Positions 1-5,865 of a stretch of DNA of 6,002 nucleotides are shown piece by piece. The notes beneath the pieces are model-generated. The model was not told the origin of the DNA and searched no databases. It saw nothing but the letters and a program-made list of their open reading frames with translations. Location of the stretch: the NCBI GenBank assembly GCA_030054235.1, contig JASGCG010000114.1, positions 1-6,002 on the forward strand, written 5' to 3'. This stretch comes from Bacteroidia bacterium. Lineage in GTDB: Bacteria > Planctomycetota > Phycisphaerae > Phycisphaerales > SM1A02. Positions within the stretch are counted from its first letter, which is position 1, and the number at the start of each line of letters is the position of its first letter. The translations under genes were made by a program, and so were the position numbers.

Positions 1-56
1 GTTGTACCGCGGATCCGCTCCACGGTCGACGGATGGCAGCATGGATTGCCCGCCAT
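1..56 (-). CDS. Possible 5' end of a divergent gene (partial, uncertain)
   Basis: Reading the minus strand from an ATG at 56-54 gives 18 open codons to the window edge, beginning MAGNPCCHPSTVERIRGT. A GGAG sits five bases upstream of this ATG (plus-strand 62-65), one of the best-spaced Shine-Dalgarno matches in the window, and most third codon positions are G or C. A divergent gene would fit the gap before the plus-strand DUF1801 gene. The fragment is far too short to assign a family; the adjacent Cys-Cys-His is the only notable feature. The alternative is that these bases are the 3' end of a plus-strand gene: frame 1 is open from base 1 to a TAG at 58-60, and frame 3 to a TGA at 81-83. I cannot separate these options from this window. 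Confidence 0.25.
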   Translation of the reverse strand, partial: MAGNPCCHPSTVERIRGT

Positions 57-61
57 CTAGA

Positions 62-65
62 CTCC
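62..65 (-). promoter_or_regulatory. Candidate ribosome binding site for the divergent ORF at 56
   Basis: On the minus strand GGAG is followed by five bases (TCTAG) and ATG. It is the main reason for considering a minus-strand start at 56. Four bases in GC-rich DNA can arise by chance. Confidence 0.25.
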
Positions 66-136
66 GGTGGTGATCACTTCTGATCGACGATGCTCACTGA
101 GCCGGCCCCAAATCGCCCCATGCCGTGTGTCCGTGC

Positions 137-140
137 AGGG
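137..140 (+). promoter_or_regulatory. Candidate ribosome binding site deciding the DUF1801 start
   Basis: AGGG lies nine bases upstream of the ATG at 150. The in-frame ATGs at 90 and 120 have no comparable purine run at the right distance, so this site supports the start at 150. Confidence 0.4.
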
Positions 141-149
141 CCGCTGCGC

Positions 150-626
150 ATGAGCAATCGCCCCACTACGAAGGGTCGGCCCCCTGCCGCCTCGGCGGGC
201 GCACCGATCAAGCTCTTGAGCGGCGGCAACCCGCAGATCGCCAAAGCCGACGGTCATGCGCCGGTGCTTGCGTACATCGCCGCGATGCCGGAGTGGAAGC
301 GCGCCGTCGGCGAGCGGATCGATCAACTCATCGCCGACGAGTTGCCCGAGGTCGAGCGCGCCGTGAAATGGAACTCGCCCCTCTGGGGCTGCCCGGGCCG
401 AGGCTGGTTCCTCGGGCTGCACTGCTTCAAGGCGTACATCAAGCTCGCGTTCTTCAAGGGTGCCTCCCTCAAGCCGCCGCCGCCGGTCGCGGCGGCCGAT
501 CCCGACACCCGGTACCTGCACCTGCACTCGATGGATGATCTCGACGAGACCATCTTCCGCGGATGGATCCGGCAGGCACGACGGCTTGAGGGCTGGCAGT
601 CATCGAAGCCCAAAGGACGATCATGA
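150..626 (+). CDS. DUF1801 (YdhG-like) domain protein
   Basis: A 158-residue cytoplasmic protein of the DUF1801 family, a small fold without established biochemical function. The recognisable part spans about residues 36-150: an N-terminal helix region (HAPVLAYIAAMPEWKRAV), the signature KWNSPLWG (73-80), then a hydrophobic strand pair GWFLGLHCF and YIKLAFFKG (85-104), SLKPPPP (106-112), the strand RYLHLH (121-126) and a C-terminal amphipathic helix ending EGW (147-149). The first 35 residues are rich in Pro, Ala and Gly and probably disordered. I chose ATG 150 over in-frame ATGs at 90 and 120 because the family signal starts well after residue 20 and an AGGG precedes 150. No signal peptide is visible. 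The ROK kinase follows after 19 bases, so the two may be co-transcribed. Family assignment is firm; function is unknown. Confidence 0.88.
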   Translation: MSNRPTTKGRPPAASAGAPIKLLSGGNPQIAKADGHAPVLAYIAAMPEWKRAVGERIDQLIADELPEVERAVKWNSPLWGCPGRGWFLGLHCFKAYIKLAFFKGASLKPPPPVAAADPDTRYLHLHSMDDLDETIFRGWIRQARRLEGWQSSKPKGRS

Positions 627-633
627 TCACGTC

Positions 634-637
634 AGGG
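634..637 (+). promoter_or_regulatory. Ribosome binding site for the ROK kinase
   Basis: AGGG lies eight bases before the ATG at 646. This supports that start over the longer open frame reaching back to 460, which would overlap most of the DUF1801 gene's 3' half and adds only Arg/Ser-rich sequence. Confidence 0.5.
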
Positions 638-645
638 CACCATCG

Positions 646-1569
646 ATGAACCCACGATGTCCCATCGTCGGCGCCGTTGAACTGGGCGGCACGAAGATCA
701 TTGCGGCGATCGGCTCCGGCCCCGGTGCAGGCATCCTGGCGCGCGAGCGATTCACCACGGGAGATGACCCGGCGCAGGTGCTCACGAAGGTCACCTCGTG
801 GATGCATTCCGAGGCGAATCGCGTGGGACCAATCACGGCGATCGGCATCGCATCGTTCGGGCCGCTCGACCTGGATCCGGCATCGCCGACCCACGGCTTC
901 ATCACGACGACGCCCAAGCGAGGTTGGGCCCGCACCGACCTGCTGGCTCCGTTCCGCAAGACGTTCCCGTCACTGCCGATCGCTCTTGATACCGACGTCA
1001 ACGGTGCTGCGGTCGGCGAGGGTCGCTGGGGTGCGGCACAGGGCCTCGACGACTTCATCTACGTCACCGTGGGGACCGGCATCGGCGGCGGAGCCATCGT
1101 GCGCGGCAAGCCGGTGCACGGGCTCGTGCATCCAGAGATGGGGCACATTCCCATGCCTCGCGCGGAAGGCGACGGCTTCGCGGGTGCGTGCACGATTCAC
1201 GGCCGGTGCTGGGAAGGCCTGTGCGCAGGTCCGGCGATTGCTGCACGTGCGGGGCGCCCGGCCGAGGAGCTCGCAGCCGACGATCCCGCGTGGGATGAGG
1301 TCACGCAGTCGATGGGCCACGCGCTCGCGACGATGACGCTCATGCTGTCACCACGGCGCATCATCATTGGCGGCAGCGTGAGAAAGGCCGGCCAGCTGGG
1401 TGAGGCGGCCTTCTTTGATCGGTGCAGATCTCACCTCAAGGCTGCGCTGGCGGGCTACGTCGACTCCCCCGTGCTGCGTGATGAAGGACTGCGTTCGTTC
1501 GTGGTCCCGCCGATGCTGGGTGACGACGCCGGGTTATGCGGGGCCATCGCCCTGGCGCAGCATTCCTGA
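646..1569 (+). CDS. ROK-family sugar kinase, fructokinase-like
   Basis: A 307-residue cytoplasmic kinase predicted to transfer the ATP gamma-phosphate to a hexose. Visible motifs: the N-terminal phosphate-binding loop GAVELGGTK (9-17); the substrate-side segment GIASFGPLDLD (67-77); DTDVNGAAVGE (115-125), in which Asp117 fits the catalytic base; the second phosphate motif VTVGTGIGGG (140-149); and the ROK metal-site region HPEMGH (162-167) followed by CTIHGRC (182-188), a C-x2-H-x2-C arrangement, then WEGLCAGPAI. This PFH/PYH-like 'CxxHGxC-EGL' form resembles the Bacillus YdhR/GmuE fructokinase group rather than ROK repressors, and there is no N-terminal DNA-binding domain. Length matches the roughly 300-residue norm. 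Likely substrates are fructose or a related hexose such as mannose; the exact sugar cannot be read from sequence. The esterase gene follows after 47 bases. Confidence 0.9.
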   Translation: MNPRCPIVGAVELGGTKIIAAIGSGPGAGILARERFTTGDDPAQVLTKVTSWMHSEANRVGPITAIGIASFGPLDLDPASPTHGFITTTPKRGWARTDLLAPFRKTFPSLPIALDTDVNGAAVGEGRWGAAQGLDDFIYVTVGTGIGGGAIVRGKPVHGLVHPEMGHIPMPRAEGDGFAGACTIHGRCWEGLCAGPAIAARAGRPAEELAADDPAWDEVTQSMGHALATMTLMLSPRRIIIGGSVRKAGQLGEAAFFDRCRSHLKAALAGYVDSPVLRDEGLRSFVVPPMLGDDAGLCGAIALAQHS

Positions 1570-1616
1570 ATGAGGTTGTCCGACGCCGGATCGGAGCAAC
1601 AATCCCAACGCAGAAC

Positions 1617-2708
1617 ATGCTCATGATGCGCCCAATGTCCAGAACGCTGATCACCGTCATCGCCCTGGCCCTGTCGGCTAGTGCACACGCCCAGCACGGG
1701 CCGTGGACCACGCCGCCGGTAAACGCGTCGGGCGTGCAGTACCGCACCTTCCAGAGCGCCAACGCGGGCGCCACCGTGAGCTTCCATGTTTGGCTGCCCC
1801 CGCAGTACCAGTCCATGCCCACCGCGCGCTTTCCGGTGCTGTACTGGCTGCACGGATCGGGCAGCCCGATCGCCGGCATTCCTTGGGTGAGCACATGGTT
1901 CGGCAACGCGATGGCGCAGGGCAAGATCCCACCCATGCTCGTGGTCTTCCCCAACGGCATGGGCGCCAGCATGTGGTGCAACTCCAAGGATGGCGAGTAC
2001 CTGATGGAGTCGGTGGTCATCGAGGACCTCATCCCGCATGTCGACGCGACCTTCCGCACGATCGCGGAGCGTCGTGGCCGCATCCTTGAGGGCTTCAGCA
2101 TGGGCGGCTCGGGCACGGGTCGGCTGGGCCTGCGCCGGCCCGATCTCTTCGCCGGCATCTCGATGCTCGGTGCGGGCCCCATGCAGCTTGACTTCATGAC
2201 TGCGCCGCTCGGGACCGATGTGCCGCCGCGCCAACGCGCGGCCATCTTCGAGGGCGTCTGGGGCAGTGACCCCGCCCACTACCTCGAGCAGCACCCGTGG
2301 ACGATCGCCGAGCGCCGTGCACAAGCGCACATCGTGCAGTGCACGGAGATCCGTCTCGGCACGGGATCGCTCGATGCCATGCTCGGGCCCATGGTGGACT
2401 TCCATGCACACCTTCTTGCGCTGGGGATTCCACACGAAAACGTCGTCGTGCCCGGGGTCGATCACGATCCTGCGCTGACCCTGCAGGGCCTTGGCGAGGC
2501 AGGCTGGGCCTTCTACCAACGCTCCCTCGCCACGCCATGCCCGCAACCGGCGGATGTGAACTGCAGCGGCATGGTCGACGGTGCGGACCTTGGCCTGGTG
2601 CTGGGTGCCTGGGGGCCGGGTCACGGACCGGCCGACATCAACGGCGACGCCGTCGTCGATGGTGCGGATCTCGGCCTGCTGGTGGCCGCGTGGGGCAGCG
2701 CGACCTAG
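1617..2708 (+). CDS. Secreted alpha/beta-hydrolase esterase with C-terminal dockerin-like module
   Basis: A 363-residue exported protein. Residues 1-26 form a signal peptide: an Arg-containing start, a hydrophobic core TLITVIALALSASA, and a probable cut after the AHA at 23-25. Residues about 40-305 resemble the putative-esterase (PF00756, EstA/feruloyl-esterase-like) fold: strand FHVWLPPQY (56-64), oxyanion region YWLHGSGS (76-83), VVFPNG (109-114), the nucleophile elbow EGFSMGGSG (158-166) with Ser161, and GVDHDP with candidate catalytic His283; Asp253 is a candidate acid. Residues 313-360 carry two dockerin-like calcium-loop repeats. Substrate is unknown; an acyl or feruloyl ester on polysaccharide is one possibility. 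In-frame ATGs at 1617, 1623, 1626 and 1635 all keep the signal peptide and none has a clear Shine-Dalgarno, so the exact start is uncertain. The stop codon overlaps that of arsM. Confidence 0.85.
   Translation: MLMMRPMSRTLITVIALALSASAHAQHGPWTTPPVNASGVQYRTFQSANAGATVSFHVWLPPQYQSMPTARFPVLYWLHGSGSPIAGIPWVSTWFGNAMAQGKIPPMLVVFPNGMGASMWCNSKDGEYLMESVVIEDLIPHVDATFRTIAERRGRILEGFSMGGSGTGRLGLRRPDLFAGISMLGAGPMQLDFMTAPLGTDVPPRQRAAIFEGVWGSDPAHYLEQHPWTIAERRAQAHIVQCTEIRLGTGSLDAMLGPMVDFHAHLLALGIPHENVVVPGVDHDPALTLQGLGEAGWAFYQRSLATPCPQPADVNCSGMVDGADLGLVLGAWGPGHGPADINGDAVVDGADLGLLVAAWGSAT
2553..2696 (+). repeat. Tandem dockerin-like repeat pair at the esterase C-terminus
   Basis: Two 21-codon units, 2553-2615 and 2634-2696, repeat with an 81-base period. 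The first reads DVNCSGMVDGAD then LGLVLGAWG, the second DINGDAVVDGAD then LGLLVAAWG. Each begins with an EF-hand-like calcium loop (Asp/Asn at positions 1, 3 and Asp at 9 and 12) followed by a short helix, as in type I dockerins. In unit one Cys and Ser replace the usual Gly-Asp, which may weaken calcium binding. The DNA is also clearly similar between units, which fits an internal duplication. Only three residues follow unit two. In this lineage such tails may attach secreted proteins to partner domains or the cell envelope, but no cohesin is visible in the window. Confidence 0.8.
2705..2708. other. Shared CTAG: interlocked stop codons of two convergent genes
   Basis: The palindrome CTAG gives TAG for the plus-strand esterase (2706-2708) and TAG for minus-strand arsM (2707-2705). 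The two coding regions therefore overlap by three bases and there is no intergenic terminator. A small GC hairpin can be drawn around it (GCGCG at 2698-2702 with CGCGC at 2715-2719), but it has only five pairs, a twelve-base loop and no T-tract. Confidence 0.9.
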
Positions 2709-3649
2709 TTCTTGCGCGCCGTCACATCCAGGCTCACGACGAACGTGCTCGGACGCGTCCCCGCAGGCAGCGCCTGCATGATGCGTTGGTAGAGCGGATC
2801 GTTCCAGTCGGTGAGCGCGTCGACGTACTCGGGCTTCGGTCGCAGCTCGATCGCGCCCAGACCGGCCGCTTCAGCCAGACTGCGCATCTCGCTCACCGAA
2901 ACCGCGCCCGCGACGCAACCGACCAGTGCCTCGAGGTCGGTGCGCAGTGCTTCGGGCAACGGGCGAAGCAGCGACAGGTCCGAGACCGCCACGCGGCCAC
3001 CGGGCTTGAGCACGCGCGCGATCTCACGCCAGACGCGTGCCTTGTCCGGAGACAGATTGAGCACGCAGTTCGAGATCACCACGTCCACGCTCGCATCGGC
3101 AACGGGCAGATTCTCGATTTCGCCCAGCCGGAACTCGACGTTCGAGAACCCGGTCTGCGCGGTGTAGGTCGACACGTTGCGGCGCGCTTTCATGATCATC
3201 TCGGGCGTCATGTCGACGCCGATCACCCGACCAGTCGCGCCGACCTTGGCTCCGGCGATGAAGCAGTCGAAGCCCCCACCAGCGCCGAGGTCGAGCACGA
3301 CTTCACCGGGCTCGAGCGACGCGATCGCAGTTGGATTGCCGCAGGACAGTCCCATGTTCGCGCCTTCGGGCGCCACCGCAAGCTCGGCAGCGCTGTAGCC
3401 GATCGCATGGGCGAGCTCCTCAGGCGTGAACGACGTCGGCCCGCAGCATCCACCGCCCGATGATGGCGTGCAGCACGCGGAACCTGCAGCAGGCTGCTGC
3501 AACGCCGACCACGATCCAGCCGCAGCGATGCGCGCGTAGCCCTCGCGCACTTGGTCACGCTGCTCATCATTGGCTGCAGTCGTCGGCGCCGGATTGCCGC
3601 AGCATCCTGATCCCTCGCAGCACGGTTTGTCCTTGTTCGGATCGCTCAT
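2705..3649 (-). CDS. arsM: Arsenite S-adenosylmethionine methyltransferase
   Basis: A 314-residue cytoplasmic enzyme that transfers methyl groups from SAM to trivalent arsenic, giving mono-, di- and possibly trimethylated products. The SAM-binding Rossmann fold starts at VVLDLGAGGGFD (117-128), with the acidic loop VIGVDMTPEM (142-151) and GEIENLPV (176-183). The three cysteines expected to bind arsenite are all present in their family contexts: Cys103 in GLSCGNPTA, Cys195 in ISNCVLNLSPDK and Cys245 in LVGCVAGA. This trio separates ArsM from ordinary UbiE-type methyltransferases. The N-terminus holds four Cys-Cys pairs (10-11, 16-17, 59-60, 68-69); the later pairs resemble the CC motif seen in other bacterial ArsM, the first two look like an added segment. 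The ATG at 3649 has no strong Shine-Dalgarno. The gene lies 35 bases downstream of the exported redox protein, so read-through from it is likely. No arsR-like regulator is visible. Confidence 0.93.
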   Translation of the reverse strand: MSDPNKDKPCCEGSGCCGNPAPTTAANDEQRDQVREGYARIAAAGSWSALQQPAAGSACCTPSSGGGCCGPTSFTPEELAHAIGYSAAELAVAPEGANMGLSCGNPTAIASLEPGEVVLDLGAGGGFDCFIAGAKVGATGRVIGVDMTPEMIMKARRNVSTYTAQTGFSNVEFRLGEIENLPVADASVDVVISNCVLNLSPDKARVWREIARVLKPGGRVAVSDLSLLRPLPEALRTDLEALVGCVAGAVSVSEMRSLAEAAGLGAIELRPKPEYVDALTDWNDPLYQRIMQALPAGTRPSTFVVSLDVTARKN

Positions 3650-3684
3650 CCCGGCACACTACACCCTGCAGCACTCACGACGCG

Positions 3685-5793
3685 TCAAGGAGCGAAGTCA
3701 TCGCGCTCAAGTACCCCATTCGAGGTGCGGTCCAAACGCCGGAATTGCGGAAGGAGATTCTCCGGTACCTCGTCCTCCGAAATGGTCCCGTCCTTGTTCG
3801 CATCGAAGCGCAGCAGCAGCCGATCGAAGGTGATGCCGCGCGCGCCCTGGCCGAGCCCACGGCTGGGCGTGCTGCCGGGCTCAAGTTCCTCCAGGTGAAG
3901 GGGATCCTCGTTGACCAGGTAGTACTCGATGTAGCCGAGCATCATCTCGTCAACGGTTTGCGGACCCCAACGCACGGTCTTGGTCGGATCGGGATTCGCT
4001 GGGTTTCCCGCGCTGTTGTCGTACCAAGCAGTGCCGTGCAGCGTCGCACCGGGCTCTACCGCCAGTGGCTCGCGCAACTCGTACCGCAACTGCCAGTTGA
4101 AGTCGTAGGCGGGGATGTTCAGCAGCGTGCGCCGGCCGCCGCCATCGGCTGGCTCCAGCTCGTAGCGGTATGCCTTGCCCCGTACATGCATGTGCGGCAT
4201 GAACGCCAGGATCCGAGCATCGGCGGGAATGCGAACCTGCGCGCTCTCGCGGTGGTTCGGGGCGCCGGGGGGGATCATGATGCTGCGGTCGGCGATGGAT
4301 GCCGTGCGCACCACATGCCGCGGCGGCTCGTTGGCGAACACCATGCCAAGCTTCATCTGGTCGCTGGTCGCCGTGCCGTTGGGCGTGTAGTGGATCTGGA
4401 AGAGCAGCGACGAGCGGGCCGGCAGCCGTCGCGCGAAGCCCGGACCGTGGATGACGTGATCGTTGCCGGGGACGTAAGCAGCCCAGTACCCCCCTGCCTC
4501 CTCGGCTGCAAGACGGCGACGGACGCGGGGGTTCTGCGCGTCGGCCTCGTCAAGCGCGAAGACCAGCACATGGTGCACGACCGACGGATCGGTCGGCACG
4601 ATCTGCACGGCCTTGACCCAGCGGTCCTCGGCGAGGTTCGTGGGTACGACAACCGTCTGGTACGCCATGAAGCCGTCGGCCTTGATGGCGATCGGCTTCG
4701 GCAGCTGCACGATTGCATCAGGCGTGCCGATGCGCCACACACCGTCCGCAAAAGTGCGCGGCGCCGGCAACTCTGCGCGGTCCCCCTCGGGCTTGCCGGA
4801 CTCGATCCACGCCACGATCGCCCGCTTCTCCGCATCCGTGAGCGAACGGTCGTTCGACCAGGGGCTTGGCTTGGTGGCCCCATCGGCACCGTGCATGGGC
4901 GCCGCGAACCATGGCGGCATGGTGCCTTCTTGCGTGACCGCACGGATCATGCTGGCCCGCTTCGAGACCGCCTCGAACGAATCGAGCGCGAACGGACCGG
5001 GTCCGCCCGCCCGATGGCACTCGACGCAGTTGTTCTGCATGATGCGCGAGATGTCGCGCGCGTAGGTCACGGCCGGGCTGCCGGCAACGGCCGAGGTGGA
5101 GGACGCCTGCTTCGGCTCGATCGCGCAACCCGGCGACGCGAGCGCCGCGATCCCGGGTGCCTTCCCGGCGATCGAGGCCTCGAGCGCGGATTCAAGCAAG
5201 CGCTGCCGGGGTGCATCGAGCGTGAAGTCGACGCCGTACTGGTCACTGACCGGGCCGCGATAGACCAGCGTGTTGCCGGCATCGACCACGAAGACCTCGG
5301 TCGTGGTGCGAGCGCCAAGAGCGGCCGCGATCGCCCCATCGCGATCATTGAGGTAGAGCCCCTTGAACCCGAGGTCCGCCACTTGCTTGCGCATCGCCTC
5401 GGTCGAGTCGAGCCCACTGACGTTGACGTACACGAACTTCACGCCGCGATCCAAAAACGCCGACTCGATGCGCGCGAGCGAGGGCGCGAACTTCTTGCAG
5501 AGGGGACAGGTGACGCTGGTGAGCGCGATGACGGTCAGGCGCTCGCCGCGGCCGCTTCGCCACGACGTCTTCTTGCCGGCGAGATCATCGCCGCTGGAGT
5601 CGGCCACATAGCGGCCGATGCCCATGGCACGGGCATCGACCGGCGCCGGCGGAGCCAACGGGCTGGGCGCATCGGGCGGAGCCATGCCAAGCAGGCTTGC
5701 AGCCCCAAGCGCACCTGCCAGCCACGCCGCGAGGAGCGCCGCGAGCGCGGGCGGGTGCGAAGAACGGAATCGATCGGAGTGCATAGGCAGCAT
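3685..5793 (-). CDS. Exported redoxin / cytochrome c / copper monooxygenase / EF-hand fusion protein
   Basis: A 702-residue multidomain protein. Residues 1-38 are a signal peptide or membrane anchor (hydrophobic 16-37, no lipobox Cys), followed by a Pro/Ala linker. Residues about 58-210 form a thioredoxin-like redoxin domain with the pair Cys96-Pro-Leu-Cys99. Residues about 240-335 form a cytochrome c domain with heme motif CVECH (256-260) and likely axial Met292 in GTMPPW. Residues about 350-630 match type II ascorbate-dependent copper monooxygenases (PHM/dopamine beta-hydroxylase): His407-His408 in SVVHHVLVF, His468 in FQIHY, His534 and His536 in PHMHVRG, and Met617 in VDEMMLGYIEYY, corresponding to all six PHM copper ligands. 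Two EF-hands end the protein: a canonical one at 664-675 (DANKDGTISEDE) and a degenerate one at 688-699. The reaction is probably O2-dependent hydroxylation outside the cytoplasm; the substrate is unknown. ATG 5784 is an alternative start. Confidence 0.88.
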   Translation of the reverse strand: MLPMHSDRFRSSHPPALAALLAAWLAGALGAASLLGMAPPDAPSPLAPPAPVDARAMGIGRYVADSSGDDLAGKKTSWRSGRGERLTVIALTSVTCPLCKKFAPSLARIESAFLDRGVKFVYVNVSGLDSTEAMRKQVADLGFKGLYLNDRDGAIAAALGARTTTEVFVVDAGNTLVYRGPVSDQYGVDFTLDAPRQRLLESALEASIAGKAPGIAALASPGCAIEPKQASSTSAVAGSPAVTYARDISRIMQNNCVECHRAGGPGPFALDSFEAVSKRASMIRAVTQEGTMPPWFAAPMHGADGATKPSPWSNDRSLTDAEKRAIVAWIESGKPEGDRAELPAPRTFADGVWRIGTPDAIVQLPKPIAIKADGFMAYQTVVVPTNLAEDRWVKAVQIVPTDPSVVHHVLVFALDEADAQNPRVRRRLAAEEAGGYWAAYVPGNDHVIHGPGFARRLPARSSLLFQIHYTPNGTATSDQMKLGMVFANEPPRHVVRTASIADRSIMIPPGAPNHRESAQVRIPADARILAFMPHMHVRGKAYRYELEPADGGGRRTLLNIPAYDFNWQLRYELREPLAVEPGATLHGTAWYDNSAGNPANPDPTKTVRWGPQTVDEMMLGYIEYYLVNEDPLHLEELEPGSTPSRGLGQGARGITFDRLLLRFDANKDGTISEDEVPENLLPQFRRLDRTSNGVLERDDFAP

Positions 5794-5865
5794 GGTGCGT
5801 TCAGGGTTGCCGCATCATGGCTGGAGCGGACACCGGAATCGGGACCGAAGCGAACATCGTCTCGT
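5794..5865 (-). other. Short intergenic gap upstream of the exported redox gene
   Basis: Seventy-two bases separate the DUF1801-like stop from the ATG at 5793. I see no convincing hairpin with a T-tract, no clear -35/-10 pair and no strong Shine-Dalgarno before either possible start (5793 or 5784). A promoter for the redox protein and arsM could lie here but is not recognisable by eye. Confidence 0.4.

Noticed and set aside
57..527. Minus-strand open frame opposite the first DUF1801 gene
   Set aside because: The plus strand carries the DUF1801 signature in the same bases; the antisense reading has no family features.
623..626. ATGA overlap suggesting translational coupling between DUF1801 and the kinase
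   Set aside because: The ATG at 623 is not in the kinase reading frame, so it cannot be the kinase start.
460..645. N-terminal extension of the ROK kinase back to ATG 460
   Set aside because: It would overlap the DUF1801 gene heavily and adds an Arg/Ser-rich stretch before the normal family start. ATG 646 has a well-spaced AGGG.
1455..2624. Long minus-strand open frame of 389 codons opposite the ROK kinase end and the esterase
   Set aside because: It is antisense to two genes with clear family motifs. Its translation is His/Arg/Ala-rich without recognisable domains, as expected for a mirror frame in GC-rich DNA.
2698..2719. GC hairpin around CTAG as a bidirectional intrinsic terminator
   Set aside because: Only five base pairs, a large loop and no T-tract on either strand; too weak to call a terminator.
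2297..3463. Long plus-strand open frame of 388 codons running through the esterase end and antisense to arsM
   Set aside because: It crosses two confidently assigned genes, is very Arg-rich, and has no visible domain. It is a compositional shadow.
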